Below, piece after piece: positions 45,583 to 58,060 of a stretch of DNA of 64,000 nucleotides (the stretch's first letter is position 1; every line of letters starts with the position of its first letter). Location of the stretch: NCBI GenBank assembly GCA_035771175.1, contig CM069606.1:29221816-29285815 (forward strand). The letters run 5' to 3'. A program made the translations under genes and the position numbers. This DNA is from Paratinospora sagittata (taxonomy: Eukaryota; Streptophyta; Magnoliopsida; Ranunculales; Menispermaceae). The notes under the pieces are model-generated. The model was not told the DNA's origin, did not search any database, and saw only the letters and a program-made list of their open reading frames with translations.

Positions 45583-47318
45583 TGTTGTCTCAGTGAACCC
45601 CATGATGAATATTTTGATGATTACAAACTCTTATTTGTCGAACTAATCTTTGCCTTGAGTGTTTCAGTAAAAAAACAGAAAATTCAATATATTCAAAGTG
45701 AACCACTTTACTTCAAGATGAGTATTGAAGATTTGATCGAGCCAAGGATAATCAAGCATTGAGCTACAAATTATCCATGTATAAAGTGTTGCTTAGATTT
45801 TATTTTAGGTTTGTAGAACCTTACTCCTGATTGCTCAACTTGATTTCACCTTGTTTTAAAAATAGCCAAAACTATTTTGAAAGTTTTCAAAAGCTTTGAT
45901 CTTCATTAAAATCTTGTTTGATTTGTTAATTGTTGATCTCGAAGTGTTTTACAAAGTGTTTGAATCTTTTCTAAGTGTTTTGATTTGATCCAAAATGCTT
46001 TTAATCGATTTGATTTAATGGATCTTTCAAAAGAAAAGAGTTTTCAAAGTTGTCAATTGAGCATGACGCTCACAATTCATTAGGACGCTTGTGCTAGTGG
46101 CCAATTAACTTAAATCTATAAGGCCAAGCGTTGCAGGACGCTCTTACAAGAGTAGGACAATCAAGTTGCCTGAGAAATTTCTAGAAACTTTTTTGCCAGC
46201 GGCTGTAGGACGCTCACCGAAGAGCAGTGCCCTCATGAATTGTCTGAGATCAGTCAATGCTCTTCGATCATCTCCTGCAAGCTCACCAACATACTTATTA
46301 GTTTAAGTTGTGCTGTGGTAAGCGCTCTTATCTTTTAGTAGGACGCTCATGAACCTGTCAGAAAACTGACATCCTTTTTCTGAAACCTACAAAAGCTAAT
46401 CTTTCTGATACATTTTCATGTAAACTCTTTTCTATCAGAATGTTTCAACAGAACTTTGACTACTATTTTCATGAAAGAATTGAGCCGTTTTATTTGAATT
46501 TCTGTATCTTTCTCACAATGGTCTCAAGATTCAAAATTTGGTTTTGCGCCATGCTCCATTATTAATACACATTTAGTATGTGATTCAAAAGAGAGGATTT
46601 TTTAATTTTTGTTTAGCACTCTTTTCATATTTTGAGATACAAAGTTTTTATACAATACTATTTTCCAAAAATCTTTCTATTTGGATTTCCTGAACTTCAA
46701 TATATATTATATTAAAAGTATCCAAAAGAATGGATTTCACTTTACTCTTCTCAGTTGTTTGAACTCTAAGTCACCTTGCTGAGTTTCTATCTTGAGTGAA
46801 GGTTCAGATTGCATTGTAATGTGTTAAGAGATTTTCTTTGTGAAAGAAATCTTACTTTCAGTTATTCTTATAACTTGATGTAGCCACGTTGGTTGCTTGT
46901 GTATCCCTAGATTAAGGAAAATTTATAGGTTGATTCCCACCTGTAAGAGGAGTAGTTTAGGTTGACTCACACCCGTAAGTTGAGTACTTTAGGTTGGCTC
47001 ACACCCGTAAGTTAAGTAAGGTAAGTTAGCTCACACCCGTGAAGTTGAGTGTTGGGAAGCTTGTCTCAAACCTGTGAAATTAAGAGGTTGTAATAGGTTT
47101 GATCCTCACTTATAAAGAGTGATCTTTAGTGAAGTTTAAGAAATCCTAATCGGGGAAATTAGGTAGTGGGAGTAGGCACGGCCGAACCACTATAAATCAT
47201 TGTGTACTTGTTATTTCATTTCTTGCTCTTGCATTACTTATTTAAAAATATTTTTAAAGTGTATGACCTGCTAAATAGTCCAATTCACCCCACTTTTGGA
47301 CTCATTTATGGGCCAAAA
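45583..47318 (+). mobile_element. Solo LTR, Copia-like family S, copy 3; target duplication ACAAG
   Basis: Starts TGTTGTCTCAGTGAACCCC, ends GGGCCAAAA (the usual terminal CA changed), with perfect ACAAG at 45,578-45,582 and 47,319-47,323. AGGACGCT repeats at 46,060-46,360. It sits in the 3' untranslated region of the L1 LINE. Confidence 0.92.
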
Positions 47319-48330
47319 ACAAGGAGTGCCATGAGTACTGAAAATCATATAAGACGGTCTAAAACAAAAAATGAAGACAATAGAACAACAATAAAAACAT
47401 CCAGCAACAACATGACATCTACAAACAACAAGCCCAGTTCCTAATCCACTCATTTATGGAGTAACCCTTATTAAGCTTGAAGGCAACAAGCCAAGAACTA
47501 GCAGACACAAGGATATCGCTCCAGAGACAGTCAAAATTCTTAAAGGCTCCTTCAAATATTTTCTAATTATGCTCCAACCAAATCATCCAAAGAGTTGCCA
47601 AAGTTGCAACCTTCGTGATCTTAACACCATTCCTTGGAGACCATGACCATTTCCCAAAACAATGCAATCCTCACACAACGAGGGAACTGTGAACCTATTA
47701 TACCCAATTTCTCATGCCATTCCTCCCACAACTTGGAAGAGAGAGGACATCTAATGAACAAGTGATTTACTGTCTCCGCATCCTAAAGGCATAAAGGGGC
47801 AAGCATGAAGAAGAAGAAGATCAATGTGAGGGAGCCTTTGTTGAAAAATGTCACCAATATTGAGCTTATTATGAGCCAAAACCCATCCAAACTCTTTAAT
47901 TTTAGATGGGACCTGAGCTTTCCAAATGGGAGAGGCAAGGTGAAATGGTTGAAGAGAGCTATCATCAATAAGGAAATGGAAGAACGATTTTCAAGAAAAG
48001 GAATCGGAAGGGTGAAGAGACCACGAGAACCTGTCATGACCTAAAGAAAGGAGAACCTGGTTCACTAACGAGACCAATGAGTTCAGTTTTGATTGTTGGC
48101 CAACGATAAGAGAATTAAGAAAAAAAAAGTTCCAACGAATAACATTCTGGATATCAAAACTTGAGATGAAGTGTGAAATATGGTGGTACAGTCTAAGGAT
48201 AACTTCGCTAGGGGAAGATCACATAACCAACGATCTTCCCAAAAATTAAATGAACGATTGTCCCCAACAATCAGATTCATATGAGGAATCAACTTTGGAA
48301 GCAATGAAACAATGAATTTCCATGGGCTTC
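47319..48330 (-). pseudogene. L1 ORF2, C-terminal part (zinc-binding RT-associated segment)
   Basis: On the minus strand DNRSFNFWEDRWLCDLPL (about 48,250) is the conserved segment after RT in plant L1 elements, and DAETVNHLFIRCPLSSKLW (about 47,760) matches the zf-RVT region. The frames shift between them. The remaining sequence toward 47,319 is 3' untranslated. Confidence 0.75.
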
Positions 48331-48400
48331 TAAAAGTGGTTCTAATTTTAGGTATTACTCTTCTACCAAGATCGATTGGACCGTATTTGCTTATGATAAC

Positions 48401-49860
48401 TCATGCCCAATAAGATTGACGATCCTTGAAAAATCTCCACAACCATTTAGCACAAAGTACCCTGTTTCTTGCCAAGATGTTACCGATTCCAAGACCTCCT
48501 TTACTCATAGGCTTTTGGACCATTTTCCAACTAATCAAATGTGAACCATTGCATTTGTCAACACCTTTCCAAAAAAAAAAAAACTCTTTCATTTTCTTCT
48601 CAATAACTTTCGCAACTCCAAAAGGCATTTTGAAGGAGAGAGATAATATGTAGGAATGGCTGCAACCACTGAGTTTATTAAAGCTAACCTTACCCCCTTG
48701 ATAAAAAGCCCTTTTTCCACCCATCCAATCTATGAGAGATATTTGAAACAAGAAGGCCCTAGAAATTCTTACATAATGGATTACCTCCGAGAGGTATTCC
48801 TAAGTATTTAAAAGGCCAAGACCGTATAAAGCACCCCAAATTTGATGCCAAACTATCCAACATAATGTTATTGATATTAATTCTTGCCATTTGACTCTTC
48901 AACATGTTGATTTTGAGGCCTGAGAGAGTACTGAAGCATTGGAGCAAGCACGTGGCATTTTGAACATTATTTTCACTGCCATGAAGCATAAGTAGTGCAT
49001 CGTCAACAAAGAGGAGGTGGGAAATAGTGATACCACTTCTACCAATGGTAAACCCCTGAACTGATGATGAGAGACATGCACTCGTCATCATACAACTAAG
49101 AACATCTGCCATTAAAGGAAATAGAAAAGGTGATATAGAGTCGCCTTGTCTTAACCCTCTCTCATCGTTAAACTTGTCAGTAGGCCTTCTCTTAATGATA
49201 ATAGAGTAAGTCACAAATCGCAGGCATCTGCCATTCCACCTTCGCCATCTATCCCCAAAATTTTACTTTCCCATCACATAGCCAAGAAAATCCCAATCCA
49301 CCGAATCGTAAGCCTTGGCGAAATTAGCTTTGAAGACAACCCCCTGTAAACCTTGAACCCTATTATCTTTCGTTGTTTCATTGGCTACCAAAATTGCATC
49401 AAGTATCTGACAGTCTTGAACAAAAACAAATTGGTTTTCCTCAATTTTTTTATGAAGGATTGCACAGAGTCTTAAGGAAAAAATCTTGGAAATGATTTTG
49501 TAGAGACTGGTTATAAGCATGATTGGCCTGTAATCTTTGGGATGCCATGAGTCCCTCTTTTAAGGGATAAGACAAATGTAGGTTTCATTGGTTTGGATGT
49601 TCACAACTTCGTTCCTATGAAAGTTATGCATCACTCTCATCACATCGTTTTTAAGATTTTCCCATGTTTGTTGAAAGAAAGCCATTGAGAAACCATCTGA
49701 CCATGGAGCTTTGTTGCCATTACAGCTGCACATAACCTTATGCACTTCGTCATCATCAAAAGGTCTTTCCAGCCATTCATTATCCTCCCTTCCAACTGGT
49801 TTCCATTCGAGTCCATCAACTTCCCCAAAATTATTGCTTGGGAAAGAGAACATTTGAGAA
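48401..49860 (-). pseudogene. L1 ORF2, reverse transcriptase domain
   Basis: In order on the minus strand: frame 49,560-49,853 with DDDEVHKVMCSCNGNKAPW and DGFSMAFFQQTW; frame 49,263-49,520 with ISKIFSLRLC and FVQDCQILDAILVANE; frame 48,759-49,214 with RGLRQGDSISPFLF and the active-site phrase LLFVDDALLM; frame 48,401-48,751 with WKGVDKCNGSHLISW and GGLGIGNILARN. The three catalytic-region motifs are present, but each frame is separated by shifts or stops. Such enzymes copy the element RNA at a nicked target. Confidence 0.9.
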
Positions 49861-49989
49861 ATGATGTGTTAATACATCGACAATGCTCAAGTCATCTTTC
49901 ACTAAGGTGCCATCATCTCGTTCAACTTTTCAAATGACACATTTAGATTTTCAATTGCCAAGGATTCTATGGAAGAAATTAGAATTAGC

Positions 49990-51000
49990 ATCGCCATCTC
50001 TTATCCAAGCAAGCCTACCCTTTGCTCAGCCATTCGATCCTCCTTCAAACATGTGTTGACAAGATCAGATTTAGCGCGCAATCTGATGGCGTTGAGCTCT
50101 AGAGTCATCTCATTGTGCCCCTCAAGAAAATTTAAGCAACCAATAAGCTCTTCAAGATCTTTCTCCCTGTTGGAAATAGTACTAAAAACTTCCTTATTCC
50201 ACACTTTGAGAATATTTCTCAAACTGAAAAGCTTAACCATGAATTTGTGCCCCTCAAACCCATTGACTTGAATAGAATTCCACCAAGTACCAATTAAAGA
50301 TTTAAAGTTTCTATGGTCGAGCCACACATTTTCAAAACGAAACGGGGTTGGACCTCATTGCATATAAGAAAAGTCAAGAACAATGGGTTGATAATCACAC
50401 ACCATTCTTGGAACCGCCTCTTGCCTGTAATAAAGGAACATTATCTCCCACTCAAAGGAAAATAAGAAGCGGTCAATGCGGTAACAAATGGGAACTTCGC
50501 AAAAATTCAACCATGTAACCCAAGCATTGAGAATGGGAAGATCCTTTAGTTGCAATTCCCTAATAAGATCATCAAATATCTGCATACTAGTGGTTATCCT
50601 AGGGCTATTGATTGTCTCTCTGGTATTGCGCTCAGTGTTGAAGTCACCACCAATGCAACACTTGTCCCCTCAAATAGCGCTGAGACCAGCCAACTCAACC
50701 TAGAAACTTTCCATTTTCGAATAGCTTGATGACCCATATACACCAGAAAACCACTAGCAGATACCTAATCTTTGAATGTTGATCCCCAAACTTGGCTAAT
50801 GATGACACGGTCAATCGATTCTTTCTTTGTCTCTTAAAGGATGATTATATCCGACTAAGCTTTCCTTATCATTTTTTTAATTAGGCATATTTTCTTATTC
50901 GACCCGCAACCTCTAATTCCAAGATAAGATCTTCATCTATGAACCCTAAACTTCCTCTTCATCATCATAGTTTCTGCCAACCTGTCACTATTGGTGTTTT
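49990..51000 (-). pseudogene. L1 ORF2, endonuclease domain and linker
   Basis: The frame 50,355-50,585 has LKDLPILNAWVTWLN, ICYRIDRFLFSFEW and VCDYQPIVLDF, the last third of an APE-type endonuclease; the usual catalytic SDH reads CDY here. The frame 50,001-50,327 continues with MWLDHRNFKSLIGTWW and the helical linker to RT. Upstream CCIGGDFNT-like sequence is found in a different frame near 50,640 (minus strand). Broken by stops. Confidence 0.8.
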
Positions 51001-52390
51001 CAACTATTGGTTGTGGTTCCTTGCCCTTATTAGCTTTAGGCTTTTTCTGAATTGATAGTTTTGACCTCTTGAAGTAACGAGAAAAGGTTCCAAAGTTCCT
51101 GTCGGATCATCAGGGTCAAAATTAAACCCCTAAACCAGCCCGAGCCCATTAGTATTTGCCTTAAGAATCAACCCATCATCACCATGCTGCGGACCTGGTC
51201 TGAGACCTCATAGGGATCATCAGTAGCGTTATTGGGCACTAGTTTAACACAAATACACTCCTGAGCTGTATGGGGACAAGGGTTTTTTGGGAGTGGGAAT
51301 AAGTATGCTAATGGGATTTGGGTTTGCATCCATATAATTAGATATGTGAGGAGAAAAAGATGCATTTGAAGAAAGCTCAATGTCACCATTCAAATTGGAG
51401 TGTTTTAAATAAACTTTGGTACCATTAAAAGCCATACCTAAATGTGCAGAGTCGTCGAGGAAGCTAATGTTTTCATTCATCGCTAGGGCATCATTCTCAA
51501 TCTCCTCAATCCTCTCCTATAATTAAGCATCAAAGTTGCTTTTAGAGGTAGAATTAGAAATCGCCCACAGTGCCTTCTGGTTTGCACATTCAATAGGCTA
51601 CTCGCCTTTCTCCAACGCATCCACAATATACTTTCTTCGTTCTTTTCTTAGACTTTGTTTGGAGCGAACCTTCTTTCTGATTTTTCTGGTGATCCCTGTT
51701 CGTTGGCTCAATAAGTCACCACATCTGATCACTTGTTTTTTAACTGTGCGTTTCCATAGGTACCCTCCTGTTGTAATTACTGTATCCGTCCTCATAAGAG
51801 CTTCTGATTTTGCCTCCCCAGAACCCTGAGAACACGGGAGAAAAAGAAGAAAACTCCAGGAAGAAGGCCTCTTGTTGGTCAATAGATTGAATCTTGTGAT
51901 GCTTTTCAAGGTCGCACCTTCCTTCACCTGCCTGAGTTTCTTCTTCCCGAATGGTCATCTGATGGCTAAAGGAAAAACTATTTTTGGCGACCTTTTCATT
52001 TCAATTGGGTTTAGACAAAATGAATAATAGGTCAGTAGGTTGGCTTGGGCAGTAGGTTTTCTTTCGGGCCATTGTGATGGTCGTCCTTACCCAATTATAA
52101 CTTCAGCCTTTCAATAGCTCTAGATGGGCTAACATGGGCTTCTAAGTCATGAAAGAATTGATGTTGGGCTAGCTCATCTGGAAACCCTTTGCTTAGTGCT
52201 GGATTTTGATAGTCTAAGACCGGGCCACAAATAGGTTCGCCTTGGATAATGCCTATCGCCACACGTGCCCTGCCCCACTAACAGAGCCTGCACAATCTTC
52301 TTTTTTAGTATTTTCAAAAATAGGGAAATCTTGTCGATTTCCCATTGGACCCGTACAACTCCCCTTTGTAACCACTTCCTTCCACGGAGA
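51001..52390 (-). pseudogene. L1 ORF1, C-terminal and low-complexity part
   Basis: Frames 51,244-51,480, 51,598-51,927 and 52,253-52,444 read in the ORF1 direction and contain basic segments (RKKVRSKQSLRKERRKYI) and Pro/Ser-rich stretches but no domain that I can name. The segment next to 52,390 (SPWKEVVTKGSCTGPMG) is where MULE2 interrupts. Confidence 0.5.
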
Positions 52391-52537
52391 TTTTGACATG
52401 ATTACCCCTAAAAAATAAAATAATTTCACAAATGCCATCCACACACAAATAATGACCCGTTTGCCATAGTTTACTGTTCATAGCACAGTCAGCGCGCCAA
52501 ACAAGCGCCACGTCACCGCCCAGGTGGCATTTTAAGG

Positions 52538-52785
52538 AAGGCGTCTTTTGAAAAGACGCCTTCCTTTTATATATATTTTTTAAGTGAAGGGAATGCGTCT
52601 TTTGAAAAGACGCCTTCCCTTCACAAATTTTTTTTTTTAACGTGAAGGGAAGGCGTCTTTTGAAAAGACGCCTTCCCTTCACCACTTTTTTTTTTAACTG
52701 AAGAGAAGGCGTCTTTTCTCTTCAACACTATTTTTTTTTAACTAAAGGGAAGGCGTCTTTTGAAAAGATGCCTTCCCTTCATAAT
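52538..52785. repeat. Palindrome array in the left end of MULE2
   Basis: Five palindromes with arms AAGGCGTCTTTT around a single base, at about 52,538-52,562, 52,592-52,616, 52,644-52,680 (18-bp arms, perfect), 52,701-52,723 (partial) and 52,744-52,780. They are separated by T-rich spacers. Confidence 0.93.
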
Positions 52786-52839
52786 TTTTTTTTTTAAATG
52801 AATGAAAAATCAAAGTTAAATTCAAAGTTATTACTAAAC

Positions 52840-54990
52840 TGTTCGACCTCACCGAATCCAAACCACTTGGTTTTTTTTAACCAAACCACTTTCACCACGT
52901 CCCACTATCCTTTCCCCGATCCCCTGGAGTCGACGGAATCCCATTCCCATGTCCGGTTGAATTTTTGGACCCCCATTCCGAATTCAAGTTGAAATGAAAA
53001 ACATAAGTTTTTTCTAAGCTGTTCATCCTCACCGAAGCCAAACTACGTGATTTTTTTTAAGCCGACCACTTTCAGCACGTCCCACTCTCCTCCCCCGATC
53101 CCCCGGAGTCAACGGAATCCCATTCCCATGTACGGTTGAATTTTTGGACCCTCATCCTGAATTCAAGTTTAAATGAAAAACATAAGCTTTTTCTAAACTG
53201 TTCATCCTCACCGAAGCCAAACCACGTGGTTTTTTTTAAGCCGACCACTTTCAGCACGTCCCACTCTCCTCCCCCGATCCCCCGGAGTCGACGGAATCCC
53301 ATTCTCATGTCCGGTTGAATTTTTGGACCCCCATTCCGAATTCAAGTTTAAATGAAAAACATAAGCTTTTTCTAAACTGTTCATCCTCACTGAAGCAAAA
53401 CCACGTGGTTTTTTTAAGCTGACCACTTTCAGCACGTCCCACTCTCCTCCCCCGATCCCCCGGAGTCGTCGGAATCCCATTCTCATGTCCGGTTGAATTT
53501 TTGGACCCCCATTCCGAATTCATTTTTAAATGAAAAATATAAGCTTTTACTAAACTGTTCGACCTCACCGAAGCCAAACCACGTGGTTTTTTTAAGCCGA
53601 CCACTTTCAGCAAGTCCCACTATCCTCCCCCGATCCCCCGGAGTCGACGGAATCCCATTCCCATGTCCGGTTGAATTTTTGGACCCCCATTCCGAATTCA
53701 AGTTTAAATGAAAAACATAAGCTTTTTCTAAGCTGTTCATCCTCACCGAAGCCAAACCACGTGGTTTTTTTTTAGCCGACCACTTTCAGCACGTCCCACT
53801 CTCCTCCACCGATCCCCCGGAGTCGACGGAATCCCATTCCCATGTTCGGTTGAATTTTTTGACCCCCATTCCGAATTCAAGTTTAAATGAAAAACATAAG
53901 CTTTTTCTAAGCTGTTCATCCTCACCGAAGCCAAACCACGTGGTTTTTTTTAAGCCGACCACTTTCAGCACGTCCCACTCTCCTCCACCGATCCCCCGGA
54001 GTCGACGGAATCCCATTCCCATGTCCGGTTGAATTTTTGGAGCCCCATTCCGAATTCAAGTTTAAATGAAAAACATAAGCTTTTTCTAAGCTGTTCATCA
54101 TCACCGAAGCCAAACCACGTGGCTTTTTTTAAGCCGACCACTTTTAGCACGTCCCACTCTCCTCCCCCGATCCCCCGGAGTCGACAGAATCCCATTCCCA
54201 TGTCCGGTTGAATTTTTGGACCCCCATCCCGAATTCAAGTTTAAATGAAAAACATAAGCTTTTCTAAACTGTTCATCCTCACCGAAGCCAAACCACGTGG
54301 TTTTTTTTAAGCCGACCACTTTCAACACGTCCCACTCTCCTCCCCCGATCCCCCGGAGTCGACGGAATCCCATTCCCATGTCTGGTTGAATTTGTGGACC
54401 CCCATTCCGAATTCAAGTTTAAATGAAAAACATAAGCTTTTTCTAAACTGTTCATCCTCACCAAAGCCAAACCACGTGGTTTTTTTTAAGCCGACCACTT
54501 TTCAGCACGTCCCACTCTCCTCCCCCGATCCCCCGGAGTAGTCGGAATCCCATTCCCATGTCCGGTTGAATTTTTGGACCCCCATTCCGAATTCAAGTTT
54601 AAATGAAAAACATAAGCTTTTACTAAACTGTTCGACCTCATCGAAGCCAAACCACGTGGTTTTTTTTAAGCCGACCACTTTCAGCACGTCCCACTATCCT
54701 CCCCTAATCCCCCAGAGTCGACGGAATCCCATTCCCATGTCCGGTTGAATTTTTGGAGCCCCATTCCGAATTCAAGTTTAAATGAAAAACATAAGCTTTT
54801 TCTAAGCTGTTCATCCTCACCGAAGCCAAACCAAGTGGTTTTTTTTATGCCGACCACTTTCAGCACGTCCCACTCTCCTCCCCCGATCCCCCGGAGTTGA
54901 CGGAATCCCATTCCCATGTTCGGTTAAATTTCTGGACCCCCATTCCGAATTCAAGTTTAAATGAAAAACATAAGCTTTTTCTAAGCTGTT
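52840..54990 (+). repeat. Satellite array B: 179-bp monomer, twelve copies
   Basis: The CACGTGG mark recurs at 53,223, 53,402, 53,580, 53,758, 53,937 and on to about 54,832, each 178-180 bp apart, with one diverged copy before 53,223 and another at 52,870. Unit order: AAACCACGTGGTTTTTT, GCCGACCACTTTCAGCACG, TCCCACTCTCCTCCCCCGAT, CCCCCGGAGTCGACGGAATC, CCATGTCCGGTTGAATTTTT, GGACCCCCATTCCGAATTC, AAGTTTAAATGAAAAACATA. Copies are far more alike than in array A. All ORFs inside on both strands are repeat artefacts. Confidence 0.96.
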
Positions 54991-54999
54991 AAAATTCAC

Positions 55000-57450
55000 C
55001 TTTCCGGAAATAAAATTCTATGTTAGGATTACCTTCTGCATTTGTAAAGAAGATTAAAAAAAATTATTAAAAGAAAAAAATGATGAAAATTTAAACTATA
55101 ACATCCATACATATGGTGATTTAGTTCAAGTTTAAATCTCAATATTAAGCATTTGTACGGATTTCAAATTAAGAAAAAAAAATTAGCAAAGAAAGATCTT
55201 CCTACCCAAAAGGAATTAGGAGATTTTTGTTGTCAATTTGGTCTTGAATAAGATTTTACAATATCTAAAAATAAGAATGAACCTCAAACGTAAAGAACAT
55301 GTAGGATTAAGCTTTTAAAAGAAAATACTAACAAATATTACAATAAGCCAAAAATAAAAAATAAATCATCACACATAAAATATTTTTGTTGATATAAATG
55401 TGGAAAACAAGGATAATATGCTAACAAGTGTCATCTAATCACAAAGAAAAATGATAATTGTAAATCGAAAAATAATTTAATTTCAGAGTAAAATTCAAAA
55501 AAGTCTATTTGTCTTTGTCAAAATAATACTTATTCTTCTTCCTCAATAAATGTCTTCAAACCTAAAGAAAGATTAATGATTGAAGTAGCCAATCAAATTC
55601 AAGATCCATACTGAAATTATAAATAATTTTTTATTTCTATACAAGAAAAAGAAAAAAGAAAAAAAATCAATTGCAAAATACTATTCAAACAATATAAAGA
55701 ATTTTTTTTACAACGTCAAGTTTATCAACGAAAGTTGTCTATAAATAAATGAAAAAAAAAATCAAAATAGAAAATAAATTTAGTCCAACCTTAACTCACA
55801 ATTAAACAATTTACTACAAGAATAACCAAGTTAAAAAGTGAACTTCAAATCTTTACTCATGAATTTCAAATCTTGAAGGCTCTTTTCTCCCAAACAAAGA
55901 CAACCTTAAATCAGATAATTCAATCGACTCTAACATCCTTATTCACTCTATTACTAAATACAAATATAAACAAGGATTCTATTTTGTTATCATAAGAATA
56001 AAACATTTTACTCAAGAAGTTATTGCATTAATCAATACAAATTGCTAAATGTTAATCCTAATTATATAAGAGAAGGATTAGTGCCCTTTAAATATAGTTA
56101 ACATACATGTTCTTCTATTGAAGAACAGTCAAAAGTACATAATAAAATCCCTAATGTTCATATTTGCAAACATAACCAATGTGTGGAATCTACCTTCATA
56201 ATTGTTAAAAACTTTACAATGTTATGTTATTTTAGGAACTCTATTCAACCAGAAAATTCAACTATTTTCTGTCTTTAATAAAGGAATGTCTACTAGAATA
56301 CATAATAAGCCATTTTTTTTATTTTTTTATTTTTTGACTTCATTTCTATATCCTCGAAAAGCTTATGTCCTAGATGATTAATTCAATTAATGCAACCTAA
56401 ACAAACACTTATTGCGCATATCATGAAGAAGCTAAGTTTCGCAAAATTCAAAAAAAAAAAATTTGACTCTACCCCAACATTCAAAATCCCACTGCAATAC
56501 TTTCAAAACAAGCTAATCCATCACTGTTGTAGTATTATATGTATATCATCTACCTTATGCAAGACAAAAAATCATCAAGTTTCTCTTCCTTATATAGTAG
56601 ATTATAAAGAGTCAAAAATTTCAACTAAAGCTCACCCAACTCGAATGAATGCTAGGTTTTTATAAAAATTATGTAATCAAGAAATAAAAGATCTACTAAA
56701 TAAAAATCTCACTCAAAGATCTACTAAATAAAAATCTCACTCAAAACCAAACTTCCCTCGGAGTTAGACAACATTCTAAGTAGAAAATGTGCAATCGAAG
56801 TAGAAAAAGGAGATCGTAGATTAGCTATAAATTATAAATCCCTCAATAAAGTTTTAAAATTCTTTCATTATCTAGTGCCAAACAAACAAGTCCTAATAGC
56901 TGTACTTGATAAAGCAATAGTATTCTCAAAATTTGATCTTAAATCTGAATTTTGGCATGTTCAAACTACAGAATCAAATCATTATAAAGATGAATTCACA
57001 TCTCATTTCCATTATAATGAATAGAATGACAAGCCTTTTGGGTCAAAGTCAAACATACTCCCCCCCTCTCCATCTTCAAAGAGTAATAAAGGAAAATTTT
57101 CATCTGATTTTCAAACTCAAAAAATAATCATTTGAAGCATCTAAATATTTTTCTCATGTTTTAATAAAAAATGCTTTCGCTCTCTCAAAGAGATACATAA
57201 AACATTCTCAAACTACAATCTGATTTTTAGATTTAAAATACATAATCAGAACATCACTCTAATCAACAGAGTAATTAAATTTACAAATAAATGTCGCAAA
57301 TGAAATCAAAGATCAAAAGTAAAGGCAAATATTTTTATGTTGTTTGAATTACATTGCAAATTTTTATAAAGACTTAGCTAACAATAAAAAAGCATTCTGC
57401 AACTAAGACTAACAAAAAACACCTCTAATGGATGGACATGAGCATATTGT
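55000..57450 (+). pseudogene. Endogenous caulimovirid (Petuvirus-like) polyprotein remnant
   Basis: Heavily decayed plus-strand coding sequence. A CCHC zinc knuckle of the caulimovirid coat-protein type is readable at about 55,385-55,435, with stops inside it. Reverse transcriptase sequence is readable at about 56,620-57,000 (the segment upstream of, and including, the early palm motifs) in more than one frame; the later palm region with the catalytic Asp pair is absent or unreadable. The order coat protein then RT fits the family. Stops and shifts occur every few dozen codons, so no protein can be made. It lies wholly inside MULE2. Integrated caulimovirids are common in plant genomes. Confidence 0.65.
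56690..56747 (+). repeat. 28-bp tandem duplication within the pararetrovirus remnant
   Basis: AGATCTACTAAATAAAAATC plus TCACTCAA occurs twice in direct succession. Recent local duplication in non-coding debris. Confidence 0.9.
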
Positions 57451-57805
57451 TGCTGTGAATTTCATATCAAACAAAGTTTCTTTCCATCCCTAAAACCCTA
57501 AAAGATCATTTCGAAACAACAAAAATTATCATAGAATGGTAAAAATTAGCAAAGGGGCACACGAGTTTTGAACCGAGATCGAAAATGGCAACAAGCACGA
57601 CAGAGTTATGAACCCTATAATAAGAAGAAGAAAATGAAAAAAATAAAATAAAAAGTGCCACCTTTGTTTAGTGATCGAGAATGGCAACACGGAGACGGAG
57701 CGAGACGACGGAGCGAGACGACAGCGACTGTCCGAAGAGTTTTTCAGAGAGAGGAGTGGGGCGACGAGTGAGTGTGTGCTCGCGGGTGGGGTATATGTAG
57801 GGTTT

Positions 57806-58060
57806 AAGGGAAGGCGTCTTTTGAAAAGATGCCTTCCCTTAAAATAAAAAAAACTTGCAAGGGAAGGCGTCTTTTCAAAAGACGCCTTCCCTTGCCTTAA
57901 GAAAAAACGACAAAAATAGTGTTGAAGAGAAGGCGTCTTTTGAAAAGACGCCTTCTCTTCAGTTAAAAAAAAAGTGGTGAAGGGAAGGAGTCTTTTCAAA
58001 AGACGCCTTCCCTTCACTTAAAAAATATATATATATGAAAGGGAAAAGACACCTTCCTTG
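57806..58060. repeat. Palindrome array in the right end of MULE2
   Basis: Counterpart of the left array, also five units: 57,806-57,840, 57,859-57,893, 57,924-57,960, 57,979-58,015 and a partial at 58,038-58,060. Arms AAGGGAAGGCGTCTTTT, with single base changes (GATGCC, AGGAGTC) in some. Confidence 0.93.

Noticed and set aside
53223..54842. Centromeric satellite
   Set aside because: The monomer length would fit, but the array is only about 2.2 kb and lies inside a MULE with both ends present.
52798..54999. Many 60-92 codon ORFs on both strands in array B with similar proteins
   Set aside because: They repeat with the 179-bp monomer, which is not a multiple of three, and occur in several frames; no start context or family. 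They are repeat artefacts.
57529..58017. 162-codon ORF on the minus strand at the right end of MULE2
   Set aside because: Runs through the palindrome array; the repeated KASFQKTPSL phrase comes from the palindromes.
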